NCBI GenBank assembly: GCA_021850325.1
Contig: JAJZMF010000004.1
Location: forward strand, 157,470-221,469
Length of the DNA: 64,000 bases
Reading direction: 5' to 3'
Source: Actinomycetes bacterium
Lineage (GTDB): Bacteria; Actinomycetota; Acidimicrobiia; Acidimicrobiales; Palsa-688
The notes beneath the pieces were generated by a model. It did not search any database and was not told the DNA's origin. It saw nothing but the letters and a program-made list of their open reading frames with translations. This document shows, in pieces, positions 35,683 through 44,739 of the stretch. The position numbers and the translations under genes are program-made. The first letter of the stretch is position 1, and the number at the start of each line of letters is the position of its first letter.

Positions 35683-36921
35683 TCAGCCTGCGCGCTTGGC
35701 GCGGGCCGGCCCGGTGGTGGAGGGGGTGGCCCTCGGGATGGCACTGGTCGGCCGGGCTGCAGCGGAGGCGCCCGGGCGGGCGCGGACCGTCTGGAGCGAG
35801 CCGATGAGCTTGCCGTCGGCGGCCCTGCCACCCACCAGCCAGGCCTGGTCGCCGATCACCGCAGCACCGGCTCCCGATACCCCGGTGGGCAGGGCGCCTT
35901 CCTGGACGACCCGGCCCACGCTCTGTTCGAAGCCCCACACGGCGGCGTTCGTGCCGGCCGGGCCGTTGCCACCGGCAACGTAGATGTGGCCGCCCAGGTT
36001 GACTGCGACCGCTCCCTGTACCGCCGTGGGCAGGTGGCCCACCACGGCTGACCGGCCCGTGGCAGGGTCGAAGACCTGTATGTCGTCCACCGGCAGCCAG
36101 CGCGCCGCGGGCGCAGGGACGGTCGTCGTGACCGGGGCGGTACCCCTGGTCGGGTGCCGGACGGCTCTGGCCCGTCCCGCACCGGCGCGCGCTGCCCGGC
36201 CCGACCGGGGGTTGGCGGGTGCAGGCCTCGTGAGAGCGTCGCCGCCGAAGACGTAGACCTTGCCCCCGACCGCAGCGACCGCCGGGTTGCGCACGGGTAC
36301 GGCGAGCAGGCCGGCCACGGTGAAGCTCGACCCGTTGGCGGTGGCCACCACCTGCCCGTCCGGCTGAGCCCCGTCCCAGCCCCCGACCACATAAGCCGAG
36401 CCGTGGACTTCGGCTGCACCTGAGCCGGCACGGGTGGCAGGAAGGGCCCCGGTGGTGGTGGCGACAGCGGCCTGTGCCGCCTTGGACGGCCTCGAGGCGG
36501 ACCAGGCCTGCACGGCTGCCGTGGCGCCTGGTGCCGCACCTCCGAAGACCAGGTCACGGCCACCCAGCAGGACGCCCGAGGCGTCGCTGACCCCCGTCAC
36601 CAACGTCGCAGCCAGGTGCAGGCCGCTGCCCGAGGTGCTCACCAGGAACGCCCCCTTGGCAGGAGCGCCGGTCGGGGGCGCGCCTCCGACCACCAGCAGC
36701 GCCGAGGGCCCGCCGGCCAGGACCACGGGTTGGCCGATCGGTACCGGCAGCGTGAACGGTGCCAGCGCCGTCACTACCGGGGGTGGGGGTGTGGGGGCGA
36801 CGGTCGTGGTCGTGACCCTGTGCTTCACCCGGGCAGGGGGCAACGCCAGCCGGTTGGCCCTGCCTTCGATGACGACGACGCCGGCTACCACTGCGCCCAC
36901 CAGCACCAGGGCCAGGAGCAT
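35683..36921 (-). CDS. membrane-anchored kelch-like beta-propeller protein
   Basis: A 412-aa protein with an N-terminal membrane anchor (MLLALVLVGAVVAGVVVIEG), a Thr/Pro spacer and then repeats ending in YVVGGWDG, YVFGGDAL, YVAGGNGPAG and WLVGGRA, the glycine pairs of kelch repeats; about five to six blades are visible. The propeller would face outside the cell. A low-complexity Arg/Ala insert (about residues 245-280) splits one blade. Upstream codons in frame are Arg/Lys-rich but contain no ATG, GTG or TTG, so the true start may be a CTG giving a cytoplasmic basic tail. Function unknown. Confidence 0.72.
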   Translation of the reverse strand: MLLALVLVGAVVAGVVVIEGRANRLALPPARVKHRVTTTTVAPTPPPPVVTALAPFTLPVPIGQPVVLAGGPSALLVVGGAPPTGAPAKGAFLVSTSGSGLHLAATLVTGVSDASGVLLGGRDLVFGGAAPGATAAVQAWSASRPSKAAQAAVATTTGALPATRAGSGAAEVHGSAYVVGGWDGAQPDGQVVATANGSSFTVAGLLAVPVRNPAVAAVGGKVYVFGGDALTRPAPANPRSGRAARAGAGRARAVRHPTRGTAPVTTTVPAPAARWLPVDDIQVFDPATGRSAVVGHLPTAVQGAVAVNLGGHIYVAGGNGPAGTNAAVWGFEQSVGRVVQEGALPTGVSGAGAAVIGDQAWLVGGRAADGKLIGSLQTVRARPGASAAARPTSAIPRATPSTTGPARAKRAG

Positions 36922-37071
36922 GAGCCAACCCGAGGCCCGCCTACGCCGGTTGCGCCCCGACCTGCCTCTCCTGCGGCTCTTGTGCCTGGTGGCGGCGCGT
37001 GCCGTACCGCCCAGGCTGAAACCCGGCCCGAAGGGCGGGGCCGTACTGTTGCGGGGCAGTGCTTGGCTCCG

Positions 37072-39144
37072 TCAGGCGTTGGGCTCGGCTGGCGAGCCCG
37101 GGCCTGGCGGTAGGGCCGGACCGGGCCGGGCCCGCGTGGCCTGGAGGGACGGCGGGTAGGCCGCACCCGGGGGCGTCTCGCCGGGCGCGGGCGCCGGTGG
37201 CCCCTGGAGCGCACCGATGCTGGCCGTGGCCACGGCGAAGCTCGGCACCTCCAGGTGGTCGTGCACCGGCCTGCCGTAAGCCTGGTCCACCAGACGGGAC
37301 ACCTCCGTGCCGTCGATGGTCTCCCGCTCGATGAGGGCCTGTGCCACGGCGGCCAGGCCGCGCTGGTGCTCGCGCAGCAGGCGGAGCGCCCTCGCCTCCT
37401 GGTCACGCAGGATCCTCTCGACCTCCTCGTCGATCACCCGGGACGTGACGTCGCTGTAGTCCCGGGTGTGCATGAGGTCCTCGCCCAGGAAGACCTCGCC
37501 GCCGTTGCCCCAGGCCATCGGGCCGACCCGCTCGGACATGCCGAACTCGCGCACCATCTTGCGAGCCATCTCCGTCGCCCGCTGGATGTCGTTGGACCCG
37601 CCGGTGGAGAGCGTCCCGAAGATCAGCTCCTCGGCGCAACGTCCGCCCATCATCACGCAGAGGGCGTCCTCGATGTACTCCCGCCAGTAGGTGTGACGTT
37701 CCTCGATGGGCAGCTGCTGGGTGACACCGAGGGCCATGCCGGTGGGCAGGATGGTCACCTTGTGCACCGGGTCGGCGTCGGGTAGCACATAGGCGAGGAC
37801 GGCGTGGCCGCCCTCGTGGTAGGCAGTGGCCATCTTCTCCTTCTCGGAGAGGACGGTGGACTCCCGGCGCTGGCCCATGAGGACACGGTCGCGGGCGGCG
37901 TCGAAGTCCGCCATGGCGATGGAGGTCGCGCCCCGCCGTACGGCGTGCAGGGCCGCCTCGTTTACCAGGTTGGCCAGGTCGGCGCCGCTCATGCCGGGTG
38001 TCCCCCGTGCGACCACGGTCAGGTCCACATCGGGGTTGATGCGCTTGTCCTTGCAGTGGACCCTGAGGATGGGGAGGCGCTCCTCCAGGTCTGGCAGGGG
38101 GACGACTATCTGGCGGTCGAACCGGCCCGGCCGGAGCAGGGCGGGGTCGAGGATGTCCGGGCGGTTCGTGGCCGCCATCATGACAATGCCCTCGGTGGCC
38201 TCGAAGCCGTCCATCTCGGCCAGCATCTGGTTGAGGGTCTGCTCGCGCTCGTCGTGACCGCCGCCCAGGCCGGCACCACGTTTACGCCCGATGGAGTCGA
38301 TCTCGTCGACGAAGATGATCGCCGGTGCCTGTTTGCGGGCGCTCTGGAACAGGTCACGGACGCGTGAAGCCCCCACCCCCACGAACATCTCCATGAAGTC
38401 CGACCCCGTGACGGACATGAAGGGCACGCCCGCCTCGCCGGCCACGGCCCTGGCCAGCAGTGTCTTGCCGGTCCCGGGAGGGCCGACCAGCAGGACGCCC
38501 TTGGGGATCTTGGCCCCGATCTCCTTGAACCGGCTCGAGGAACGCAGGAAGTCCACCACCTCCCGGATCTCGAGCTTGACCCCTTCGTACCCGGCTACGT
38601 CGGCGAAGGTGGTGCGTGGCCGTTCCGTTGTGTACACCTTGGCCCGGCTCCGGCCGATGGACATGATCCCGCCCATCTGGCCCTGAGCGCGCCGGGCCAT
38701 CCACATGAGCAGGATCACGAAACCGGCCACCAGGGCCAGGTCGGGCAGGAGGCTCACGTACCAGGGCTGGCCGGGAGGTGTGTAGGCGAGCCCGTTGCCG
38801 AGGTACTTGGCCAGGGTTGGGACCTCGCTGAGGTCGACGACGACACCGCCCGGGCCCTGGGTCTGGTACTGGGAACCACTGTTGGTCGTGAACGTGATGG
38901 CACCGCTGTTGGTGTTCACCACGGCCTTGGAGACCTGGTGGGACTTCAGCTGGTTGAGGAACTGGCCGTAGTTGACCGTCTGGGGCTGCGTCGTCGACAT
39001 CACGTTCGAGACCAGCAGCGCAAGGATGATGATGGCGAGGAGGGCCCCTGCCACCCAACGCCACGAGCGGTCCGGGCCCATGGGCATCCCGCCGTTGGGC
39101 CTATCGGGCTGGCGGGGCCTCAGGTCCCCGGGTTGGCGGCTCAT
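37072..39144 (-). CDS. ftsH: ATP-dependent zinc metalloprotease FtsH
   Basis: A 690-aa membrane AAA+ protease that degrades misfolded or regulated membrane proteins. Order: N-terminal membrane helix ([20 protein letters not shown]), a short extracytoplasmic domain, a second helix ([19 protein letters not shown]), AAA domain with Walker A GPPGTGKT, Walker B IIFVDEID and the second region of homology, then the peptidase domain with zinc motif HEGGH (usually HEAGH). The C-terminus is Pro-rich. ATG 39144 lies 7 nt after a minus-strand TAAATT box (39152-39157), so it is probably leaderless; an upstream TTG at 39153 overlaps that box and is rejected. Confidence 0.95.
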   Translation of the reverse strand: MSRQPGDLRPRQPDRPNGGMPMGPDRSWRWVAGALLAIIILALLVSNVMSTTQPQTVNYGQFLNQLKSHQVSKAVVNTNSGAITFTTNSGSQYQTQGPGGVVVDLSEVPTLAKYLGNGLAYTPPGQPWYVSLLPDLALVAGFVILLMWMARRAQGQMGGIMSIGRSRAKVYTTERPRTTFADVAGYEGVKLEIREVVDFLRSSSRFKEIGAKIPKGVLLVGPPGTGKTLLARAVAGEAGVPFMSVTGSDFMEMFVGVGASRVRDLFQSARKQAPAIIFVDEIDSIGRKRGAGLGGGHDEREQTLNQMLAEMDGFEATEGIVMMAATNRPDILDPALLRPGRFDRQIVVPLPDLEERLPILRVHCKDKRINPDVDLTVVARGTPGMSGADLANLVNEAALHAVRRGATSIAMADFDAARDRVLMGQRRESTVLSEKEKMATAYHEGGHAVLAYVLPDADPVHKVTILPTGMALGVTQQLPIEERHTYWREYIEDALCVMMGGRCAEELIFGTLSTGGSNDIQRATEMARKMVREFGMSERVGPMAWGNGGEVFLGEDLMHTRDYSDVTSRVIDEEVERILRDQEARALRLLREHQRGLAAVAQALIERETIDGTEVSRLVDQAYGRPVHDHLEVPSFAVATASIGALQGPPAPAPGETPPGAAYPPSLQATRARPGPALPPGPGSPAEPNA

Positions 39145-39162
39145 GGCGTACAATTTAGGCCT

Positions 39163-39179
39163 CCGCCATGCGATGGCGG
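39163..39179. promoter_or_regulatory. perfect palindrome in the ftsH / DUF3499 divergent region
   Basis: CCGCCATGCGATGGCGG is a perfect 7-3-7 inverted repeat located just upstream of the ftsH -10 box, overlapping where its -35 element would lie. An operator for a repressor or activator of ftsH is possible. The divergent DUF3499 gene has its own TAGCTT box at 39232-39237. Confidence 0.4.
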
Positions 39180-39243
39180 CAGTGCGGTCCGCCCCAGGTG
39201 GCGCCTACCCGCTGGAGCTGCCCCGGCGCGCTAGCTTCGGGGG

Positions 39244-39789
39244 GTGACCTCCCCCAGTTGTGCCAGGCCCGCCTGCCCGGGCCGGGCTGCCGCATGGTTG
39301 GCCTACGACTACGAAGCCCGCTGCGCCTGGCTGGACGACCAACAGGGGACCGGGGAGGACAACTCCCACCGCTGGCCCCTGTGCGAACGCCACGCCGACA
39401 ACCTGCGGGTGCCGAGGGGCTGGTTCTGCGTCGACCGGCGCTCGAGCCGCGGAGGACAGCGACCGGACGGACAGGAGGCGATGTTACTGCCCGGTAGCGG
39501 GCCCGGGGTGGTGGGCCCGACCGCCGGCGCCGAGGCCGCGGGGACCGGTGGGGGAGCGGAGGAGGAGCGCCCTGCCAGGTCGGTTGCCGGCCGTGGCGGG
39601 CGCCGGCGCCAGCCCGGTGCCTCCGGGGACGGTGCCGGGGAGCAGGGGCCCCGGGGGGGCCGGACGGGCAGGCCCACGGCAGGCAGGGCCCGGCGGGGCG
39701 GGGGCGAGCCGGTCGTGGCGCCCGGACCGGGGCCCGAAGGCGACGGCGGCAACGCCGGGGCGGGCGGTGTCCTGAGCGCCATCCTCTGA
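39244..39789 (+). CDS. DUF3499 family protein
   Basis: A 181-aa protein whose first 70 residues match DUF3499: CARPACPGRAAAWLAYDYEA, then WPLCERHADNLRVPRGW. The Cys/Cys/Cys/His set may bind zinc. The family is actinobacterial and usually sits near phosphomannomutase (manB) and cell-wall genes, as here. The remaining 110 residues are Gly/Arg/Pro low-complexity. The GTG start is 6 nt after TAGCTT (39232-39237), so it is likely leaderless. Function unknown. Confidence 0.75.
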   Translation: MTSPSCARPACPGRAAAWLAYDYEARCAWLDDQQGTGEDNSHRWPLCERHADNLRVPRGWFCVDRRSSRGGQRPDGQEAMLLPGSGPGVVGPTAGAEAAGTGGGAEEERPARSVAGRGGRRRQPGASGDGAGEQGPRGGRTGRPTAGRARRGGGEPVVAPGPGPEGDGGNAGAGGVLSAIL

Positions 39790-39986
39790 GCCGTCCCCGC
39801 TCGCGCACGCTTTGCTCGGCCCGGTGCGTGCCCCGGCGACGGAGCGGAGATCTGCGACATTTGTTCGGCCAGTCGCTAAAGGTCGGGGCCCCCGGCGGTC
39901 GATGTCGTGATGGCAGGTACCCGTGCCGACCAGGGCGGCGGGGGACCGCCGACAACGTCAACCAACGGCCACAGGAGCGACCCCCG

Positions 39987-40157
39987 ATGAAGTGCCCGAA
40001 CTGCCAGACCCGCGAGATGGTGGTCATCGAGATGATGGTCAGCGGTGAGCGTGTGGCCCTCCACAGCTGCTCCTCGTGCGACCTGCGCTGGTGGGAGTCG
40101 CGCGACGGGCTGCTCACCCTCTCGGGCGTGCTGGACCTGGCCACGACCGGTCGCTGA
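39987..40157 (+). CDS. small zinc-ribbon protein
   Basis: A 56-aa protein beginning MKCPNCQTREMVVIEM and continuing to SCSSCDLRWWES, giving two CxxC knuckles for one zinc. AGGAG lies nine bases before the ATG at 39987, which fixes the start. The 197-bp gap before it holds a TAAAGG box (about 39878) and nothing else recognised. It may be a small regulator or nucleic-acid-binding protein; no family name is certain. Confidence 0.72.
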   Translation: MKCPNCQTREMVVIEMMVSGERVALHSCSSCDLRWWESRDGLLTLSGVLDLATTGR

Positions 40158-40265
40158 GCGCCAGAGGGTTGCAGGGCTGCCCGGGCAGGGGCCGGGCCGG
40201 AGGTTGAGCCCCGACGGGGGGGTGTGTCTTCCCACCCGTAGCCGTACCGGCAACAATGGCACCCA

Positions 40266-43055
40266 ATGACCTATACCGATGAGCAGCCCGGCGCGCCGAT
40301 CGGCGGGGCCGGCGGCGACGGGAGGCCGGGTGGGGACGGTAGGTCACCCGACGGCGTGGTCGAGCACGGTATCCCGTACCCATCGCAGCGGGGCCGCGAG
40401 GTGCTGGCCAGGCTGAACGCCTGGGGCCACCGCCGTGCCGGCCGCCTGTTCCAACCGGAGCGGCTCGTCAGCTTCGTCGTGGTGGTCGCCTGTGTGGTGT
40501 TCGTCTTCATGCAGTTCGACCCGTCCCTGCTCTTCCTGCACACCACGATCGCCGGGGGTGACACCGGCGCCCATGTGCTGCTGCCCTGGGTCGTGATGCA
40601 CCAGGTGCTCCCGCACCTGCGCCTGGAGGGCTGGACCTCCTCCAACTGGGACGGTTTCCCGGCGCCGACCTTCTACTTCCCCCTGCCCGTCTACGCCATA
40701 GTCGGGCTGGCGCAGCTCATCCCCTACGACGTCGCCTTCAAGCTGCTCACGGCGGCGCCCATGGTGCTGCTCCCGGTGGCCGCCTGGCTGATGGGCCGGT
40801 TGGCGCGGGCCCCGTTCCCGGTGCCTGCCGTGCTTGCTGCCGCCACCCTCCCGTACATGTTCGGTACCGAGTACTCGATCTACGGAGGCAACATCCCCTC
40901 CACCCTGGCGGGTGAGTTCGCCTTCGCCTGGAGCCTGTGGTTCGCCCTCGTCTTCCTGGGCCTGGTGATGCGGGGCCTGCAGACGGGCCGCTACCGGGCC
41001 TGGGCAGCCGTGGTGCTGGCCTGTGCGTTCATGTCGCACATCGACCCGACCATGTTCGCCGGGGTCGGGGTCATCGTGCTGCTCCTGATGCACCTGCTGA
41101 GGTCGCGGGACTGGCGGGGCACCCTTCGCTGGTCCCTGCCCGTGCTGCTGGTGGGCGGCCTGTTGGCGGCCTGGTGGGCCTGGCCCTTCTTCGAGCGGTT
41201 CCCTTACGTCACCGACATGGGCTACCAGCGGATCACGACCTACATCAGCACCCTGTTCCCCCGGGCGGACACCTGGCTGTTCGTGATGGCCGCCATCGGG
41301 GCTGCCCTCTCGGTGGCCCGGCGGCGCCACATGGGCGAGTTCATCACCACGATGACGGTCCTCGCCGCTGTGGCCTTCCGTTACGACCCCCAGAGCATCC
41401 TGTGGAACGCGCGGGTGCTGCCCTTCTGGTTCCTGGGCCTCTACCTGCTGGCCGGGCTTGCCGTGGCCGAGCTGTACGCCCTGTTCGCCGAGCGCTGGAC
41501 GAGCTTCAGCGTGACCTCCCGGGCTGCAGCGCTACCGGGGCCCCTGGTCGTGCTCCTCCTGGCCCTTATCTGGGTGGGGTTCCCGCTCAGGGTGCTACCG
41601 GGCGAGCACGCCGGAGCGTCAGGGGCCTACGAGTTCCTCGGGATCCCCCAGCAGACCGCCTCCTACATACCGAGCTGGATCTCCTGGAACTACAGCGGCT
41701 ACCAGTACAACTGCGCCCTCGTTGGCCCGAGCTGCAACACGAGCGACGTGAAGACCCGCTGGCCCGAGTACGAGCAGATCGTCGCCGAGATGGAGAAGCT
41801 GGCCACGAGGTACGGGTGCGGCAACCTCATGTGGGAGTACTCCTCCACCATGAACGACTACGGCACGACAGACGCCCTCACGATCCTGCCTTACTGGACC
41901 AACGGCTGTATCGGGTCGATGGAGGGCTTGTACTACGAGGCGTCGGCGACGACGCCGTTCCACTTCATCAACCAGTCCGAGCTCTCACTGCAGCCCTCGG
42001 ACCCCATGGTGGGCCTCAACTACGCCAGCGCGCCCGACGTGGCGCTGGGCGTGCAGCACCTGCAGATGCTGGGCGTCAAGTACTACATGGCCATGAGCCC
42101 CCAGTTGCAGCAGCAGGCGGCGGCCGACCCGTCCCTCCGGCTGGTGGCCACGCTGGGACCGTACAGCATCACCTACTCCGGTTCGAGCGGGGGGCCGAGC
42201 GGTACGCAGTCCGAGCACTGGGACATCTACCTGATCAAGGGCTCGCCCCGGGCCCGGCCCCTGGCGAACCAGCCGGTGGTCATGAAGGGCCTCGACAACT
42301 CCTCCCAGCCCAAGTGGCTGCAGGCGGTCGAGCCCTGGTACGACACCCCGAGCGCCTGGGACGTCTACCTGGCCGCCACTGGTCCGTCCAACTGGGCCAG
42401 GGTGCCCTACGGGGCCACGAACCTCCCGGTGAAGCACGAGCCGCCGACGAAGGTGACCCACGTGGTCGAGCACAACAGCCGGTTGAGCTTCGACGTGAGC
42501 CGTACCGGGGTGCCTGTCGTGGTCACGGTCTCCTACTTCCCCAACTGGCAGGTCAAGGGGGCCAAGGGGGTCTACAGGGTGAGCCCGAACCTCATGGCGG
42601 TCGTGCCCACCTCCCACCACGTGACCCTCTACTACGGTACGACGCCCGTCGACTACGAAGGGTGGGCGATGTCCCTGCTCGCCCTGGCCGGGCTCGTCGT
42701 CCTGGCACGCCGGCCCCAAGCCCTGATGGCCTCGGTGCGCCGTCCTTCGCCCGGACGGCGCCAGGGGCCCGGGCCCTGGGAACGCGCTCTGGCCTCACGT
42801 CTGCGCTCTTCGGCCGGGCGTACCAGCTCCGGGGGTGAGGCCCGCCCCGGCCAGGAGAGGTCGGCCGGCGAGGCAGAGCCTGCGGCGTTCGAGGGCCCGT
42901 GGGCCCCCCAGCACTACCGGAGGCCGGCCGATGGGGGCGGCGCGGAAGGTCCCTCCCCGGGCCCGCTCGAGGCCACCCAGGGGCGGGCACCCGGCATCCC
43001 GGGCCCCGAGGGCGGAGCTCCGGGGCCCTGGCCCGGGCCCGAGCAGGACGGCTGA
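40266..43055 (+). CDS. large polytopic membrane protein, GT-C-like
   Basis: A 929-aa protein with about ten membrane spans between residues 60 and 440, one near the C-terminus (about 800-817), and a 350-residue extracytoplasmic domain between them. The first outside loop contains GGDTGAHVLLPWV and WDGFPAPTFYFPLPV, resembling PTPS-related / GT-C proteins, in which an acidic residue in this loop is catalytic and uses lipid-phosphate sugar donors. Substrate is unknown. The last 110 residues are a Pro/Gly/Arg-rich cytoplasmic tail. It precedes phosphomannomutase, so a role in mannose-containing or related glycans is an inference. Confidence 0.75.
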   Translation: MTYTDEQPGAPIGGAGGDGRPGGDGRSPDGVVEHGIPYPSQRGREVLARLNAWGHRRAGRLFQPERLVSFVVVVACVVFVFMQFDPSLLFLHTTIAGGDTGAHVLLPWVVMHQVLPHLRLEGWTSSNWDGFPAPTFYFPLPVYAIVGLAQLIPYDVAFKLLTAAPMVLLPVAAWLMGRLARAPFPVPAVLAAATLPYMFGTEYSIYGGNIPSTLAGEFAFAWSLWFALVFLGLVMRGLQTGRYRAWAAVVLACAFMSHIDPTMFAGVGVIVLLLMHLLRSRDWRGTLRWSLPVLLVGGLLAAWWAWPFFERFPYVTDMGYQRITTYISTLFPRADTWLFVMAAIGAALSVARRRHMGEFITTMTVLAAVAFRYDPQSILWNARVLPFWFLGLYLLAGLAVAELYALFAERWTSFSVTSRAAALPGPLVVLLLALIWVGFPLRVLPGEHAGASGAYEFLGIPQQTASYIPSWISWNYSGYQYNCALVGPSCNTSDVKTRWPEYEQIVAEMEKLATRYGCGNLMWEYSSTMNDYGTTDALTILPYWTNGCIGSMEGLYYEASATTPFHFINQSELSLQPSDPMVGLNYASAPDVALGVQHLQMLGVKYYMAMSPQLQQQAAADPSLRLVATLGPYSITYSGSSGGPSGTQSEHWDIYLIKGSPRARPLANQPVVMKGLDNSSQPKWLQAVEPWYDTPSAWDVYLAATGPSNWARVPYGATNLPVKHEPPTKVTHVVEHNSRLSFDVSRTGVPVVVTVSYFPNWQVKGAKGVYRVSPNLMAVVPTSHHVTLYYGTTPVDYEGWAMSLLALAGLVVLARRPQALMASVRRPSPGRRQGPGPWERALASRLRSSAGRTSSGGEARPGQERSAGEAEPAAFEGPWAPQHYRRPADGGGAEGPSPGPLEATQGRAPGIPGPEGGAPGPWPGPEQDG

Positions 43056-43120
43056 CCCGCTCGAGCGTGCCGGTCGTGCGGCTGTTTGTTAGCTTGTCCG
43101 ACGGACGGTGAATCGAGGCC

Positions 43121-44482
43121 ATGGCACTACTGGACGAGGTATTCAAGGCGTACGACATACGGGCCACCGTGCCCGACAAGCTCAACGCGGCGCTCGCCCG
43201 CAAGGTCGGGGCCGCCTTCGCCGCCTTCGCCCGGGCGCCCCGGGTCGTGGTCGGCCATGACATGCGGCCGTCAGGCCCCGAACTGGTGGCTGCGTTCACC
43301 GACGGGGTGACCGGGGCCGGCGTTGACGTCATCGACATCGGCCTGGTGTCGACCGACGAGATGTTCTATGCGTCGGGTGCCCTGGACGCCCCGGGCGCGA
43401 TGTTCACGGCGTCGCACAACCCTGCCCGCTACAACGGCATCAAGCTGTGCCTGGCGGGTGCCCGGCCCGTCGGAGCGGAGTCCGGGTTGGCCGAGATAAG
43501 GGCTGCGGTGGAGGCGGACCGATTCGAGCAGGTCCCCGAGGACCGGCGGGGCCAGGTGAGCAAGCGCGACGTGCTGGCGGACTACGCAGCCAAGGTGCGC
43601 AGCTTTGTAGACCTGTCCGTGCTCCGGCCTCTCTCGGTGGTCGCTGACACGGCCAACGGCATGGGCGGCCTGGTGGTGCCGGCGGTGTTCGAGGGCCTGC
43701 CCTTCCGCCTCGAGGTCCTGTACCCCGAGCTGGACGGCAACTTCCCCAACCACCCGGCCGACCCCATCCAGCCCGAGAACCTGCGCGACCTCCAGGCCCG
43801 GATCGTGGAGACAGGGGCGGACGTGGGGCTGGCCTTCGACGGAGACGCCGACCGGTGCTTCGTGGTCGACAACCTGGGCCAGCCGGTCAGCGGTTCGACC
43901 ACCACGGCCATCGTCGCCAAGGCGATGCTGGAGAAGTACCCGGGCTCAATCGTCCTGCACAACCTGATCTGCTCCAAGGCTGTCCCCGAGGTGGTGCGGG
44001 AGAACGGGGGCACACCGGTGGTCACCCGGGTGGGCCACTCCTTCATCAAGGGGATAATGGCCGAGACGGGCGCTGTGTTCGGGGGCGAGCACTCGGGCCA
44101 TTACTACTTCCGGGACAACTACCGGGCCGATTCGGGGAGCATCGCCGCCCTGGTCGTGCTGGAGGTGCTCTCCCGCAGCGACCTGCCCCTGTCCGAACTG
44201 CGCAAGCCCTTCGACCGGTACGCCATGTCGGGAGAGCTCAACACCGAGGTCGAAAGCCCCGGGGCGGTGGTAGATGCGATCGCCGAGCGCTTCGAACGGG
44301 AGCACCCCGAAGCCTCCCAGTCCCGCATGGACGGCCTCACCGTCGATTTTGGGGACTGGTGGTTCAACGTGCGCCCGTCCAACACGGAGCCGCTCGTCAG
44401 GCTCAACGTGGAGGCGGCCGACCGTGGCGCCTGCGACAGCCGCACGGCCGAGCTCCTGGCGCTCATCCGGCAGGGAGGCTGA
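43121..44482 (+). CDS. manB: phosphomannomutase/phosphoglucomutase
   Basis: A 453-aa alpha-D-phosphohexomutase interconverting mannose-6-P and mannose-1-P (and possibly glucose phosphates). The phosphoserine loop FTASHNPARYNG, metal loop AFDGDADR, sugar-binding GGEHSGHYYF and phosphate-binding RPSNTEPLVRLN are all intact. It opens a compact set with the Trm112-like and isomerase genes, a combination conserved in actinobacteria near DUF3499 and coenzyme F420 genes. It supplies hexose-1-phosphates for nucleotide sugars used by the glycosyltransferases in this region. Confidence 0.93.
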   Translation: MALLDEVFKAYDIRATVPDKLNAALARKVGAAFAAFARAPRVVVGHDMRPSGPELVAAFTDGVTGAGVDVIDIGLVSTDEMFYASGALDAPGAMFTASHNPARYNGIKLCLAGARPVGAESGLAEIRAAVEADRFEQVPEDRRGQVSKRDVLADYAAKVRSFVDLSVLRPLSVVADTANGMGGLVVPAVFEGLPFRLEVLYPELDGNFPNHPADPIQPENLRDLQARIVETGADVGLAFDGDADRCFVVDNLGQPVSGSTTTAIVAKAMLEKYPGSIVLHNLICSKAVPEVVRENGGTPVVTRVGHSFIKGIMAETGAVFGGEHSGHYYFRDNYRADSGSIAALVVLEVLSRSDLPLSELRKPFDRYAMSGELNTEVESPGAVVDAIAERFEREHPEASQSRMDGLTVDFGDWWFNVRPSNTEPLVRLNVEAADRGACDSRTAELLALIRQGG

Positions 44483-44487
44483 GCCGC

Positions 44488-44739
44488 GTGCTGGACCCCA
44501 TGCTCCTGGCGGTCCTGGCCTGTCCCCAGGACAAGGGCCCGCTGCTGTACTTCGCGGACGAGGACAGCCTGTACAACCCGCGTCTGAAGCGCCGCTACAG
44601 AGTCGACGACGGCATACCCGACATGCTCGTCGAGGACGCCGAGCAGGTGGGCCCCGCAGAGCACGACCGGCTGATGGCCAAGGCAGCGGCGGACGGGGTG
44701 CGACCGAACTTCGAAGTCACCGAGGGACAGGAGCCCTGA
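44488..44739 (+). CDS. Trm112-like small protein
   Basis: An 83-aa protein resembling the Trm112/YcaR family: it starts LDPMLLAVLACPQDKGPLLYF and contains RRYRVDDGIPDMLVEDAE. Classical Trm112 has two CxxC zinc knuckles; here only one Cys remains (CPQD), so zinc binding is doubtful. It sits five bases after manB and directly abuts the sugar isomerase. The family acts as partner or chaperone of other enzymes; a partner role in this operon is only a guess. Confidence 0.75.
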   Translation: MLDPMLLAVLACPQDKGPLLYFADEDSLYNPRLKRRYRVDDGIPDMLVEDAEQVGPAEHDRLMAKAAADGVRPNFEVTEGQEP

